Source: JAHITU01 sp043800905
GTDB taxonomy: Bacteria; Patescibacteriota; Minisyncoccia; Phycocordibacterales; UBA12079
Length of the DNA stretch: 34,067 bases
Assembly (NCBI GenBank): GCA_043800905.1
Contig: JAZDMO010000021.1
Span: forward strand, 1 to 34,067
Direction: 5' to 3'
Shown in pieces: positions 7,614-15,953 of the stretch (position 1 is the stretch's first letter; every line of letters begins with the position of its first letter). The notes under the pieces were generated by a model that was not told the DNA's origin, made no database searches, and worked only from the letters and a program-made list of their open reading frames with translations. The position numbers were made by a program, and so were the translations under genes.

Positions 7614-7744
7614 CAAAGTCCTATGTCTACAAGAGCTCTTTTTGGAGCTCTTCTATCCAAAATTACTTTTGCGGATATATTCCTCCCAAAAGAAGGAGGA
7701 TATCCTTCTCTAAAAGGAATTCCATAAATAGAAGATATTGTCAT
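7614..7744 (-). pseudogene. 5' part of the 75-codon gene split by the insertion sequence
   Basis: The ATG at 7744-7742 has a run of seven G preceded by five A, ending five bases upstream, a usable Shine-Dalgarno. The frame begins MTISSIYGIPFREGYPPS and stays open to the target duplication, then resumes at 5909 in the same frame. Two hairpins lie within it (AAGAGCTC/GAGCTCTT near 7632-7652 and an imperfect GGATAT/ATATCC stem near 7673-7703). The product has no membrane segment and no motif I recognise. Upstream (7762-7837) is AT-rich and could hold the promoter. Confidence 0.6.
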
Positions 7745-7837
7745 AATAACCCCCCCTTTTTATTTGAAGAACTTCCTATCTTTATTTATATTAATAATAT
7801 ATTTAAGATAAATACTAAGAACTACTGAAAAAACTAA

Positions 7838-8314
7838 TTAATTTAATATCCAAAGGGCATAATTTAAAACTGAAGCAAAAAACACCCATAATAAATAAGG
7901 AATTAAAAGTAAAGAGGCTATTTTGGAAATTTTCCAGAATCTAACAACCATAACGACTATCATAAACCACAAAACAGCAATAACTATTAAAGCTGATTGA
8001 ATGCTTTGTCCTCCAAAAAAGACAAGAGACCAAAGCCCATTAATTACTAGATGAATCCAAAAAAGAACCATTAAAGGTTTAATTTTTTTAGGGTTTTTAT
8101 CTAATTTTTGCCAAATTAAATAAATACTTAAACCCATCATTAAATAGAGAATTATCCAAACAGGGGCAAAAAGATAATTAGGAGGGCTAAAAGATGGTTT
8201 AATTAGTGTCGCATACCAACTATCAATAGCTGGAGCGGTCCAAAAAGAACCAACAAGACCTGCACATTGAGGAAGAATTAAAGAGAGTAAAAGCTTTTTA
8301 AAGTTTATCTTCAT
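7838..8314 (-). CDS. tspO: TspO/MBR family membrane protein
   Basis: 158 residues with five hydrophobic helices. TspO signatures are clear: GLVGSFWTAPAIDSWYATLIKPSFSPPNYLFAPVWIILYLMMG near the start, then LWSLVFFGGQS and PYLLWVFFASVLNYALWILN at the end. The family binds tetrapyrroles and related ligands in the membrane; its role in a reduced genome is unclear. An in-frame ATG lies 13 codons upstream (8353), but the segment it adds is polar and not TspO-like, so I start at 8314. It is divergently transcribed from the exonuclease gene. The 137-base spacer contains an imperfect inverted repeat (AAAACATAAAAA near 8376 with its complement near 8417). Confidence 0.9.
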   Translation of the reverse strand: MKINFKKLLLSLILPQCAGLVGSFWTAPAIDSWYATLIKPSFSPPNYLFAPVWIILYLMMGLSIYLIWQKLDKNPKKIKPLMVLFWIHLVINGLWSLVFFGGQSIQSALIVIAVLWFMIVVMVVRFWKISKIASLLLIPYLLWVFFASVLNYALWILN

Positions 8315-8451
8315 ATTTAAATAAAGTTTAGCATATTTTTTTTGGATGGCCAAAGGGGATAAGTTTTGACATTAAAACATAAAAAAACCAGAACAAAAGA
8401 AAATAGTTTTTGCTTTTATGTTTTTATGTTCTTGTGTTATCATTGTTTCAA

Positions 8452-9174
8452 ATGAATAATTTAATTTTTTTAGATACCGAAGGTACGGGAATTGATTTAA
8501 AAGAAGACCGACTTTGTCAGGTGGCCTATAAGCTGGGGGATAAAATGATAATTAAAAATTTCAAACCCACTGTTCCAATTTCTATTAAAGCCATGAGTGT
8601 CACGAATATTACTAATGAAATGGTAGAAAATGAAGAATTTTTTGCTGGAAGTGAATTTTCTCAGACCCTACAAGAACTTTTAAATGAAAATATTTTAGTG
8701 GCTCATAATGCCTCTTTTGATATTGCGATGTTAGAAAATGAAGGGCTGACAGTTCCACGACATATTTGTACTTTAAAATTATCTCGTTATTTGGATGACA
8801 AGGCTGAAATTCCAGAACATAATTTACAGTTTTTGAGATATTATTATGATATTAAATTAGATCAAGATGTGGTGGCTCATAGTGCTGATGGGGATGTTCT
8901 AGTTTTGGAGGCTGTTTTTAAGTATATTTTAAAATTAGCTAAAGAAAGAGCAAACACTGAAAAAGATGAAGATATTATTAATCGAATGATTGCTATATCG
9001 AAAAAACCATCTTTAATTAGGAGATTTAGTTTTGGAAAACATATCAATAAATTAGTGGAAGATGTGGTAAAAGAAGATAGCAATTATTTAGAATGGTTTT
9101 TAAAAATTAAAAGAGAGGAAGGAATTGATGAGGACTGGATTTATACTTTGGAATATTTTTTAAAAATTAAATAG
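8452..9174 (+). CDS. DEDD-family 3'-5' exonuclease (DnaQ/RNase T-like)
   Basis: 240 residues. FLDTEGTGID carries the first two acidic ligands (D8, E10), LVAHNASFDIAMLE the third, and HSADGDVLVLEAVF the His and last Asp of a DEDDh nuclease. The first 165 residues are the nuclease. The rest includes a helical tail with no domain I recognise (KKPSLIRRFSFGKHINKLVEDVV). Likely roles are proofreading, DNA repair or RNA trimming; the sequence alone does not decide. In-frame codons upstream (from 8410) would run through low-complexity leader, so ATG 8452 is the better start. It has no SD. recO follows 51 bases later. Confidence 0.85.
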   Translation: MNNLIFLDTEGTGIDLKEDRLCQVAYKLGDKMIIKNFKPTVPISIKAMSVTNITNEMVENEEFFAGSEFSQTLQELLNENILVAHNASFDIAMLENEGLTVPRHICTLKLSRYLDDKAEIPEHNLQFLRYYYDIKLDQDVVAHSADGDVLVLEAVFKYILKLAKERANTEKDEDIINRMIAISKKPSLIRRFSFGKHINKLVEDVVKEDSNYLEWFLKIKREEGIDEDWIYTLEYFLKIK

Positions 9175-9212
9175 ATTAGTTTAAGTAGGTACCCTGTTTT
9201 TCATTTTTAGTT

Positions 9213-9218
9213 TATATT
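9213..9218 (+). promoter_or_regulatory. -10 box of recO (leaderless type)
   Basis: TATATT ends seven bases before the recO ATG (9226), so transcription should start at or one base before the start codon. No SD. Confidence 0.4.
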
Positions 9219-9225
9219 TTTCTTT

Positions 9226-9837
9226 ATGTACGATATTTATGAAACGGAAGGAATTATTTTAAGTAGTGGGGATATTGGAGAAGCTAATAAAATAATTAAT
9301 ATTTTTACTCAAGATTTGGGGTTGTTATCGGCTACGGCTCAAAGTCTTAGACAAATAAAATCGAAACTTCGTTTTGGTTTGCAAAATTTTACTTTAGCAA
9401 ACATTTCTTTAGTACGCGGGAGAGACGTTTGGAGGATTACTAATGTTGAATATAAAAAGAACTTTTATAAAACTTTTTTTAAAGACAAAAATAAAATGGT
9501 GGTAGTTGCTAATTTAGGTTTGTTATTAAGAAAAATTTTAGCTGGAGAAACTCCTGACCAAAAACTTTATGATACGATTTTGGTTGCCTTTTCTTTTTTA
9601 GAAAGAGAAAAACTTTCTCTCGATGAAATTAAAGATTTTGAAAGTGTTTTGGTTGTGAAAATTCTTTATATTTTAGGATATTTTGATAAACATAAACAAA
9701 TTAAGAATCAAAAAATCTATGAACAAGTTATTAACCAAGAAGTTTGGGATAAATCTTTATTAGAAAAGATTCGTTTATTTAATGGGCAAATAATTAAAGA
9801 TATTAATGAAGCTTTTTATGCTACCCATCTTTTTTAA
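9226..9837 (+). CDS. recO: DNA repair protein RecO
   Basis: 203 residues, somewhat shorter than the usual ~240. The N-terminal OB fold is recognisable: TEGIILSSGDIGEANKIINIFTQDLGLLSA, then SLRQIKSKLRFGLQNFTLANISLVRGRDVWRITNVE. A helical RecO core follows. The four-Cys zinc motif found in many bacterial RecO proteins is absent. RecO loads RecA onto SSB-coated DNA with RecR; recA and ssb both lie in this window. It sits between the exonuclease and a large membrane protein and may share a transcript with the former. Confidence 0.85.
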   Translation: MYDIYETEGIILSSGDIGEANKIINIFTQDLGLLSATAQSLRQIKSKLRFGLQNFTLANISLVRGRDVWRITNVEYKKNFYKTFFKDKNKMVVVANLGLLLRKILAGETPDQKLYDTILVAFSFLEREKLSLDEIKDFESVLVVKILYILGYFDKHKQIKNQKIYEQVINQEVWDKSLLEKIRLFNGQIIKDINEAFYATHLF

Positions 9838-9870
9838 TAAGATGAATTGTGTTCATTTAATCAAATAATG

Positions 9871-9876
9871 TATAAT
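9871..9876 (+). promoter_or_regulatory. Perfect -10 box predicting a leaderless mRNA
   Basis: TATAAT preceded by TG, with six bases to the ATG at 9883. With normal spacing the first transcribed base is the A of the start codon. Confidence 0.55.
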
Positions 9877-9882
9877 TTAAGA

Positions 9883-11823
9883 ATGGAAAACTTTGAAGAA
9901 AAAGAACAAACAAAAATTGAAAAAGTTAAAAGGGGTTTGTTTTTTAATTTAAAAAAAAATAAGAAAAAGGAAATACCTGAATTGAGAGAAAAAAAATATG
10001 AGGTAAACGAAACTTGGACGGAAAAAGATTTAAAAGAAGATATGTCTAAAAAAGAAAACAAAAAAGAAAGAACAAAGATTGGTTTTTTTGGTAAGTTGCT
10101 TATTTTTTCAATTTTCTTTTTTATTACTTCTTTTGCCATTGCATTTTTTATGTTTTACAGTGGGGTAAGTATTATTTCTACAGAAAATGTAGATATTTCT
10201 ATTTCTGGTCCATCAACCACTGGAGGGGGGGAGGAACTTTCTTTTCAAATTACTGTACAAAATAATAATTCTGTTGATTTAGAATTAGCCGATTTAATTA
10301 TTGAATATCCGCAAGGAACTTTATCTGCAAGCGATAGAAATAGTGAGTTATTGCAGGAAAGAAAATCTTTAAATACCGTTCCTGCAGGAAGTAGTTTAAC
10401 TAATATTTTTAAAGCAGTTTTGTTTGGGAGTGAAGGAGATAAAAAAGAAATTTTAATTCGTGTTGAATATCGAGCTAAGGATTCTAACGCTATCTTTTTT
10501 AAAGAAAGAAAATATGAATTAGTAATTGATTCCTCACCTGTAGTTTTCTTAATTGATTCTCCTCAGGAAATTATGACCGGTCAAGAATTTAATTTTATCA
10601 TTGATATAAAATCAAATTCTAATAAAACAATTAAAGATTTTTTAATGGTGGTTGATTACCCTTTTGGTTTTATTTTTAAAGATTCTAATATTAAGGCTAT
10701 TGATAAAAATAACGTTTGGAATTTTGGAGATATTAAGCCAAATTCCGTTACTACTTTAAGAATTACAGGAATTTTAGAAGGGCAGGACCAAGAAGAAAGA
10801 ACTTTTCGTTTTTATGGAGGATCTGAAAGCGTTGAAAATAAAAATGAAATATTAGCTAAGTTGGTTTCTATCGCTGAATCTATTTTGATTAAAAAGACTT
10901 TAATTGGGGCTGAATTAGTTTTAGATTCTGATTATAGTCCGGAGCATATTAGTAATAGTGAAAAAAATATTCGAGCAGATATTTTGTGGTCTAATAATGT
11001 TGCTAGTAAATTAACTGATGTAGAAATACGAGTAGATTTGAAAGGTACTGTTTTAGATAAAAGCTCTGTTTCTGTAAAAGAAGGCTTTTATCGTTCGAGT
11101 GATAACGTAATTTTGTGGGATAAAGAAGATATCCCAGAATTAGCTTTGTTAAATCCGGGGGACGACGGTTCGATTTCTTTTAGTTTTGCTCCTTATAACC
11201 TTTCTTTTATTTCAAATTCAGGAATAAAAAATCCAGAAATTAATCTAACCTTAACTATTAGTGGGAACCAATTATCTAGTGATGGGACGATGGAACGGAT
11301 TAAAACTATTATAACTAAAAAAGTTAAGATCAATTCTAATTTAATTTTAACAGGACGTAGTTTGTTTTCTGTAGGTTCTTTTGAAAATATAGGGAGTATT
11401 CCTCCTCAGGTTGATAAAGCTACGACCTACACAATCGTTTTAACAGCAACAAATACATCAAATGATCTTTCTAATGTTAAGGTAAAAGCTTCTTTACCAG
11501 CTTATATTAAGTGGTTAGATCGAGTTTCTCCACAAGTATCTGGTTTGGAATATAATCAAGTTGGCGGTGTTTTGTCTTGGAATATTGGAAGTATGAAAGC
11601 TGGTGACGGTTTTTCAACTTCGGCTAAAGAGGTTAGTTTCCAAATTTCTTTAACTCCAAGCCTAAGTCAATTGGGAAGTGAGCCGGTTTTGGTAAATAAT
11701 CTTGTTTTGGAAGGAGTTGATACTTTTACGGGACAAAAAATTACCTATCCTTTGAGGGATATTACCACTAGAATTAGTACAGATCCAATTTATAGCGTTG
11801 GAGTGGAAGATGTGGTAAATTAA
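9883..11823 (+). CDS. Large single-pass membrane protein with repeated Ig-like/DUF11-type domains
   Basis: 646 residues. About 65 charged, Lys/Glu-rich cytoplasmic residues, one membrane helix (around 67-90, LLIFSIFFFITSFAIAFFMF), then about 550 extracellular residues of beta-rich repeats. Motifs such as SFQITVQNNNSVDLELADLIIEYP and TYTIVLTATNTSNDLSNVKVKASLP are typical of the 'conserved repeat' DUF11/CARDB-like folds that present adhesion or wall-associated domains. No enzymatic motif or C-terminal sorting signal is visible. The start is the ATG six bases after a perfect TATAAT; a TTG 12 codons upstream would place the promoter inside the gene. Function unknown; probably cell envelope. Confidence 0.7.
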   Translation: MENFEEKEQTKIEKVKRGLFFNLKKNKKKEIPELREKKYEVNETWTEKDLKEDMSKKENKKERTKIGFFGKLLIFSIFFFITSFAIAFFMFYSGVSIISTENVDISISGPSTTGGGEELSFQITVQNNNSVDLELADLIIEYPQGTLSASDRNSELLQERKSLNTVPAGSSLTNIFKAVLFGSEGDKKEILIRVEYRAKDSNAIFFKERKYELVIDSSPVVFLIDSPQEIMTGQEFNFIIDIKSNSNKTIKDFLMVVDYPFGFIFKDSNIKAIDKNNVWNFGDIKPNSVTTLRITGILEGQDQEERTFRFYGGSESVENKNEILAKLVSIAESILIKKTLIGAELVLDSDYSPEHISNSEKNIRADILWSNNVASKLTDVEIRVDLKGTVLDKSSVSVKEGFYRSSDNVILWDKEDIPELALLNPGDDGSISFSFAPYNLSFISNSGIKNPEINLTLTISGNQLSSDGTMERIKTIITKKVKINSNLILTGRSLFSVGSFENIGSIPPQVDKATTYTIVLTATNTSNDLSNVKVKASLPAYIKWLDRVSPQVSGLEYNQVGGVLSWNIGSMKAGDGFSTSAKEVSFQISLTPSLSQLGSEPVLVNNLVLEGVDTFTGQKITYPLRDITTRISTDPIYSVGVEDVVN

Positions 11824-11853
11824 AAATATTATTTATTAAGTTAATTAAGTATT

Positions 11854-13227
11854 ATGGATAAAGAAAAAACAATGGATAAGATGGAAAAAATAGTTTCTTT
11901 AGCTAAGAGAAGGGGTTTGGTATTTCAGGGTTCTGAGATTTATGGAGGTATGGGTGGGACATATACTTATGGTCCTTTGGGAGTAGAATTAAAAAATAAT
12001 ATCAAACAACTTTGGTGGAAAACTTTTGTGCAAGACAGAATGGATATTGTGGGAATTGATGGCCCTATTTTGTTGCACCCAACTCTTTGGAAGGCTTCAG
12101 GACATGCTGAGGGTTTTGGTGATGCAATGGTGGATTGTAAAGAATGTAAAAAAAGGTTTAGAGCTGATCATCTTGTAGAAGAAAATACTGGTTTGGATTT
12201 AGAAGGAAGAAATGAGGATATGACCAAAGCTATTCAAGATAATAATATTAAGTGTCCCAATTGTGGAAAATTTAATTGGACTGAAGTGCGAGATTTCAAT
12301 ATGATGTTTAAAACTCAGATGAATGGAATTGAAGAAGATGTTTTTCTTCGTCCAGAAACTGCGGGAGCGATTTTTGTGGAATTTAAAAATGTTTTAGACT
12401 CTATGAGAATGAAATTACCTTTTGGAATTGCTCAAATAGGGAAAGCTTTTCGAAATGAAATTGTGGCTGGAAATTTTATTTTTCGATTGCGAGAATTCGA
12501 ACAAATGGAAATAGAATATTTAATTCGTCCTGATGCTGATTGGGAACCGATGTTTGAAAATTGGTTACAACAACAAGAGGTCTTTGCTAAGGAGTTAGGG
12601 GCTAAAAATGAAGATTTACGAAGATTAGAACATCCTAAAGAGAAACTTTCTCACTATTCTAAAAAAACCATTGATATTGAATATAATTTTCCTTTTGGAT
12701 TTAAAGAATTATTTGGTTTAGCTCACAGAGGAAATTTTGATTTAACCCAACATACCCAATTTGGAAATGAAAAACTTGAATATTATGATCAAGAAACTAA
12801 TGAAAGATTTACTCCACATATTTTAGAGCCGACTTTTGGAGTAGAGCGATCTTTATTGGTGGCTTTGTGTGCGGCTTACACAGAAGAACAGGTTGGAGAT
12901 GAAGAAAGAGTGGTCATGAAATTTCCAAAGAAATTAGCTCCAGTGAAAGTGGCTTTTTTACCATTATCTAAAAAAGATGAATTGAATAAACCAACTTTGG
13001 AGTTGTTTGATAAGATGAAAGATAAATTTGTGTGCCAATATGATGAAACTCAATCCATCGGAAAGCGTTATCGTCGTCAAGATGAAATCGGAACTCCTTA
13101 TTGTGTCACCTTTGATTTTGATTCTTTGAACGATAAGGCTGTGACTGTAAGAGATCGGGATACGATGCAACAAGAGAGAATAAAGATCGCTGAATTGGAA
13201 AATTATTTAACTGAAAAATTTAAATAA
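11854..13227 (+). CDS. glyQS: Glycyl-tRNA synthetase, single-chain class II type
   Basis: 457 residues; charges tRNA-Gly. It is the eukaryote/archaea/Gram-positive alpha2 type rather than the two-subunit bacterial type. Recognisable parts: GLVFQGSEIYGGMGGTYTYGPLGVELKNNIK (motif 1 region), a Cys4 zinc insert (CKECKKRF...CPNCGKFNW), RPETAGAIFVEF and FRNEIVAGNFIFRLREFEQMEIEYLI (motif 2), EPTFGVERSLL (motif 3), and a C-terminal anticodon-binding domain (VKVAFLPLSKKDEL...). No SD. It begins 30 bases after the preceding stop. Confidence 0.95.
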   Translation: MDKEKTMDKMEKIVSLAKRRGLVFQGSEIYGGMGGTYTYGPLGVELKNNIKQLWWKTFVQDRMDIVGIDGPILLHPTLWKASGHAEGFGDAMVDCKECKKRFRADHLVEENTGLDLEGRNEDMTKAIQDNNIKCPNCGKFNWTEVRDFNMMFKTQMNGIEEDVFLRPETAGAIFVEFKNVLDSMRMKLPFGIAQIGKAFRNEIVAGNFIFRLREFEQMEIEYLIRPDADWEPMFENWLQQQEVFAKELGAKNEDLRRLEHPKEKLSHYSKKTIDIEYNFPFGFKELFGLAHRGNFDLTQHTQFGNEKLEYYDQETNERFTPHILEPTFGVERSLLVALCAAYTEEQVGDEERVVMKFPKKLAPVKVAFLPLSKKDELNKPTLELFDKMKDKFVCQYDETQSIGKRYRRQDEIGTPYCVTFDFDSLNDKAVTVRDRDTMQQERIKIAELENYLTEKFK

Positions 13228-13241
13228 TTAAATTTTAAATC

Positions 13242-13394
13242 CGTCTTTGCGAGGAACGGAACGCGGTGAAGTGGCGAAGCAACCTGCCTGCCCCCGCCTG
13301 CCGGCGTGCAGGTCCAACATCTCATCACCCGTCATTGCGAAGAAGATTTTTTGATTTTTCGTCAAAAATCAAAAAATCTTCTGTGGCAATCCAG
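13242..13394. repeat. Two REP-like repeats, copies B1 and B2
   Basis: B1 starts at 13242 (CGTCTTTGCGAGG) and runs through GGCGAAGCAACC into a GC-rich CCTGCC/GGCAGG palindrome relative (13291-13313). B2 (13330-13394) is CGTCATTGCGA, a perfect 19-bp stem (13341-13359 with 13364-13382), then GTGGCAATCCAG. A stray GAAGCAATC box follows near 13410. They fill most of the 340-base gap after glyQS; I see no gene there. Confidence 0.8.
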
Positions 13395-13507
13395 TAAATA
13401 ATCATCTAACGAAGCAATCTAAATTCTTGATCAATATTTTAAAATGATATATCATGTTATTTATGAAAGTTAATCAATTCAGACTGATACTAATTTAATT
13501 TTTTTTA

Positions 13508-13536
13508 AACCCCCGAGGACTTACCTCGGGGGTTTT
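13508..13536. terminator. Strong hairpin terminator upstream of the Gre-like gene
   Basis: AACCCCCGAGG (13508-13518) pairs with CCTCGGGGGTT (13524-13534), followed by TT. T and A tracts flank it on both sides. It separates the repeat region from the promoter TATAAT at 13541-13546. Confidence 0.75.
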
Positions 13537-13567
13537 CAATTATAATAATTCCGAGAATAAAAATATT

Positions 13568-14020
13568 ATGAAATATTTATTTTTAAAAAAAGATTCTGAT
13601 TGTTTAAAAAAAGAACAAGAAGAATTATTAAAAATACATCAAAAGATCGGAAAAGATTTAGGTGAAGCTTGTCGACAAAGTTCAGAGACTTGGCATGATA
13701 ATGCTGTTTATGATGATGCTTTGGGTAAAGCTAAACTGGTTGAGGAGAGGTTGATGAAAATAGGTGATATTTTGGAAAGGGTTAAGGTTGTAGAAATACC
13801 TTATCAAAATAACAAAGTTGAAATTGGTCACACTGTTAGGTTTGTAGATGAAGATAATCAAGAAAAAATTTATAAAATAGGTTCTTATGTTTGTTATGAT
13901 GATTCTATTACCTACAATACTCCTGTAGCTTCTTGTTTATTAAATAAAAAAGTAGGAGATATTTGTTTATTAAAAATAGGTGATAAAGAAAAACAACTAA
14001 AAATTTTAGAAATTAATTAA
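13568..14020 (+). CDS. GreA/GreB-family transcript cleavage factor-like protein
   Basis: 150 residues with the Gre two-part layout. An N-terminal antiparallel coiled coil (about 10-75) includes SSETWHDNAVYDDALGKAKLVEERLMKI. The C-terminal FKBP-like domain (about 80-150) includes VEIGHTVRFVDEDNQEKIYKIG and NTPVASCLLNKKVGDICLLKI. Gre factors enter the RNA polymerase secondary channel and stimulate cleavage of backtracked RNA. The coil tip has acidic residues (HDNAVYDD) but not the canonical DLSENAEY spelling, so catalytic competence is uncertain; it might be a Gre paralogue that binds without cleaving. A TATAAT at 13541 gives a leader of about 15 bases without an SD. Confidence 0.8.
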   Translation: MKYLFLKKDSDCLKKEQEELLKIHQKIGKDLGEACRQSSETWHDNAVYDDALGKAKLVEERLMKIGDILERVKVVEIPYQNNKVEIGHTVRFVDEDNQEKIYKIGSYVCYDDSITYNTPVASCLLNKKVGDICLLKIGDKEKQLKILEIN

Positions 14021-14073
14021 CCAAATAATGGCTTAGTATAGGTCTACTAAATGGCTTACATATGAGTTATCGA

Positions 14074-14113
14074 ATAATGCTCCAATTAGTTGGAGCATTA
14101 AGAGTTTTTTATG
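14074..14113 (+). terminator. Terminator after the Gre-like gene
   Basis: AATGCTCCAA (14076-14085), loop TTAG, TTGGAGCATT (14090-14099), then AAGAGTTTTTTA. Confidence 0.85.
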
Positions 14114-14172
14114 AAATTTACATCAGTATCTACTGGGATCGTTTATAGTCTTTCTTTGTAAGGTGGGTAAAA

Positions 14173-14526
14173 CTAAATTATTGGGATGTTAAAGAAAAAA
14201 GAAGAAATAAAATCACTGATTTGAATTGTTATTCCATTTGGGATAAAGAATGCAACCATAATTAAAGATATCGTTATTAGAAAAATTGAAGCAGATTTAT
14301 GTTTCTTTTTTAATAAATAGCGTGTTCCTTGGATTATTCCTATAATCCCTAATATGGGGTACATAATTATTCCTAAAACCAGTGTATAACCTATGTACAA
14401 AGTATTCCAACCACCAGCTATACTTGCAGTAACTATAACCAAAATACTGAAAAGCATAAACATTGCTTGCGATACAAGAATAAGAATAAAAGATCTCGGT
14501 AGTTTTTCTTGGTTTAAATTTTTCAT
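14173..14526 (-). CDS. Small multi-pass membrane protein, unknown
   Basis: 117 residues with about three hydrophobic segments: FILILVSQAMFMLFSILVIVTASIA, the stretch from YIGYTLVLGIIMYP to GIIGIIQG, and IFLITISLIMVAFFIP, with a KKKHK loop before the last one. The general look is of a DUF4190-like or other small-membrane family, but I cannot place it. It is convergent with the Gre-like gene and divergent from the peptidase gene. No SD. Low-complexity hydrophobic sequence makes assignment weak, but the length and clean topology favour a real gene. Confidence 0.55.
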   Translation of the reverse strand: MKNLNQEKLPRSFILILVSQAMFMLFSILVIVTASIAGGWNTLYIGYTLVLGIIMYPILGIIGIIQGTRYLLKKKHKSASIFLITISLIMVAFFIPNGITIQISDFISSFFFNIPII

Positions 14527-14578
14527 ATATAAATAATAACAAGTTTTTTAATTTTATGGAATTTTAAGAAATAAAATG

Positions 14579-14584
14579 TATAAT
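14579..14584 (+). promoter_or_regulatory. -10 box of the M16 peptidase gene
   Basis: Perfect TATAAT preceded by TG, eight bases before ATG 14593, predicting a leader of 0-2 bases. No SD. Confidence 0.5.
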
Positions 14585-14592
14585 TGATTTTT

Positions 14593-15861
14593 ATGAAATA
14601 TAAAAAGAAAACTCTAAAAAATGGAATGAGAATTATTACTATTCCAGTTCAAGGAAACCAAACCACTACTGTTTTAGTGTTGGTTAAAGCTGGTACAGAT
14701 TATGAAAACAAAGATAATAATGGAATTTCTCATTTTCTTGAACATATGTGTTTTAAAGGAACTATTAAAAGACCAAATGTAAGTCAATTAGCAGAGGAGC
14801 TGGAAAAATTAGGTTGCCAATACAACGCTTTTACTGGTTATGAATACACAGGTTATTGGGCAAAATCACACCATAAAAATAGTCATAAGATTTTAGATAT
14901 TATTTCAGATATGTATCTGAATCCTGTTTTTGATGAAAATGAAATTAATAAAGAGAAGGGGGTTATTTTAGGAGAATTAAATATGTATCGTGATTTACCT
15001 AATCGGCAAGTGGAAGAAGATTTTCTTGAATTACTTTATAAGGGTCAACCATCAGGGATGTTGTTGGTTGGAACCGAAAAAAATATTAAAAAATTTAAAC
15101 AAAAAGATTTTCTTAAATATAGGAAAGAAAGATATACAGCTGAAAATACTTTAATGGTGGTTTCCGGAAAGTTCGATGAAAAGAAGATTATTTTAGATAT
15201 AGAAAAACATTTTAAAGACATTAATACTAGTTCTAGCCCTAAAAAGAAAAAAATTAAAGATATTCAAAATAAACCGCAGGTTTTTGTGAGAAATAAAAAA
15301 CTAGATCAAACCCATTTGTATTTAGGAGTGAGATCTTATGACCTATTTCATAAAGATACTTTGATTGTTTCATTATTAGCTAATGTTTTAGGAACAGGTT
15401 TGGGTTCTCGTTTATCCAAGAAATTAAGAGATGAAATGGGTGTTTGTTATTATGTGAAAGCTTATAATGATCCTGCTTTAGATCACGGTTATTGGGGAAT
15501 TGCTTCTGGAATTGATAACCAGAGAATTGATGAAGTTATAAATGTTTTACTTGAAGAATTACGGGTTATTAAAAAAGAGTTGATAAGTGAAGATGAATTA
15601 AATAGAGTAAAGGATTTTATCATAGGAAATATTTATTTGAATTTGGAATCATCAGATTCTATTGCTCAATATTTTGGTTTTCAAGAAATTTTAAAAAATG
15701 AAATTATTATTCCAGAGGAGAAAGTTAAAAGAATCAAAGCAATAACTCCTCAAGATATAAAGAGAGTTGCTAATAATATTTTTAAAAATAATAAGCTTAA
15801 TCTTTCAATTATTAGTCCTACAGCCGATAAAAAGAAGTTAGAAAAAATCCTAAAGTTTTAA
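14593..15861 (+). CDS. M16 family zinc peptidase (pitrilysin / processing-peptidase type)
   Basis: 422 residues. The inverted zinc motif HFLEH (H47, E50, H51) is present, and a Glu in the KGVILGELNMY segment (probably E128) is the third ligand. The N-terminal M16 domain is followed by an M16_C domain (VFVRNKKLDQTHLYLGVRSYD..., LGTGLGSRLSKKLRDEMGVCYYVKAY). The size and the LRDEMGVCYYVKAY signature match the bacterial single-domain-pair M16B peptidases, which act as dimers on peptides or small proteins. No signal peptide, so cytoplasmic or membrane-associated. The TTG at 14584 lies inside the -10 region, so ATG 14593 is preferred. Confidence 0.9.
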   Translation: MKYKKKTLKNGMRIITIPVQGNQTTTVLVLVKAGTDYENKDNNGISHFLEHMCFKGTIKRPNVSQLAEELEKLGCQYNAFTGYEYTGYWAKSHHKNSHKILDIISDMYLNPVFDENEINKEKGVILGELNMYRDLPNRQVEEDFLELLYKGQPSGMLLVGTEKNIKKFKQKDFLKYRKERYTAENTLMVVSGKFDEKKIILDIEKHFKDINTSSSPKKKKIKDIQNKPQVFVRNKKLDQTHLYLGVRSYDLFHKDTLIVSLLANVLGTGLGSRLSKKLRDEMGVCYYVKAYNDPALDHGYWGIASGIDNQRIDEVINVLLEELRVIKKELISEDELNRVKDFIIGNIYLNLESSDSIAQYFGFQEILKNEIIIPEEKVKRIKAITPQDIKRVANNIFKNNKLNLSIISPTADKKKLEKILKF

Positions 15862-15874
15862 TATTTAAATATTG

Positions 15875-15939
15875 AAAAATCTTAAAAAAGAAAAGGGGTT
15901 CGGCAAAGCCGAACCCCTTTTCTTTTTTAAGATTTTTTT
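15875..15939 (+). terminator. Exceptionally long perfect terminator hairpin
   Basis: A 30-bp perfect stem (15875-15904 with 15908-15937) closing on AAA, with GC pairs at the top and A/T pairs below so that the 3' arm ends in a T tract. The T tract runs directly into the next gene's extended -10. Confidence 0.9.
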
Positions 15940-15947
15940 GTTATATT
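15939..15947 (+). promoter_or_regulatory. Extended -10 of the AI-2E-type permease gene
   Basis: TGTTATATT, six bases before ATG 15954; the predicted first transcribed base is the A of ATG. It is fused to the preceding terminator. Confidence 0.5.
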
Positions 15948-15953
15948 TAAAGC

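Larger units (their letters stand above)
5910..7621. mobile_element. Composite IS256-like (Zn-binding variant) insertion sequence with target duplication
   Basis: The element (5918-7613) has perfect 22-bp terminal inverted repeats beginning GACTTAATATCA. It is flanked by CAAAGTCC at 5910-5917 and again at 7614-7621, an 8-bp target duplication as expected for IS256-type transposition. It holds two related transposase reading frames in tandem. The first is cut after its second catalytic Asp. At that point (6563-6574) an internal end, GACTTAATATCA, starts the leader of the second copy, which runs to the right terminal repeat. The likely history is insertion of one copy into another, followed by recombination or deletion that removed the 3' half of the first. 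Family assignment rests on the zinc-ribbon N-terminus and the CQFHQ region. Confidence 0.85.

Noticed and set aside
7601..7828. A 75-codon plus-strand frame beside the right end of the insertion sequence
   Set aside because: It runs antisense to the split minus-strand gene, which has an SD and a terminator; its own sequence is low complexity and starts in the inverted repeat.
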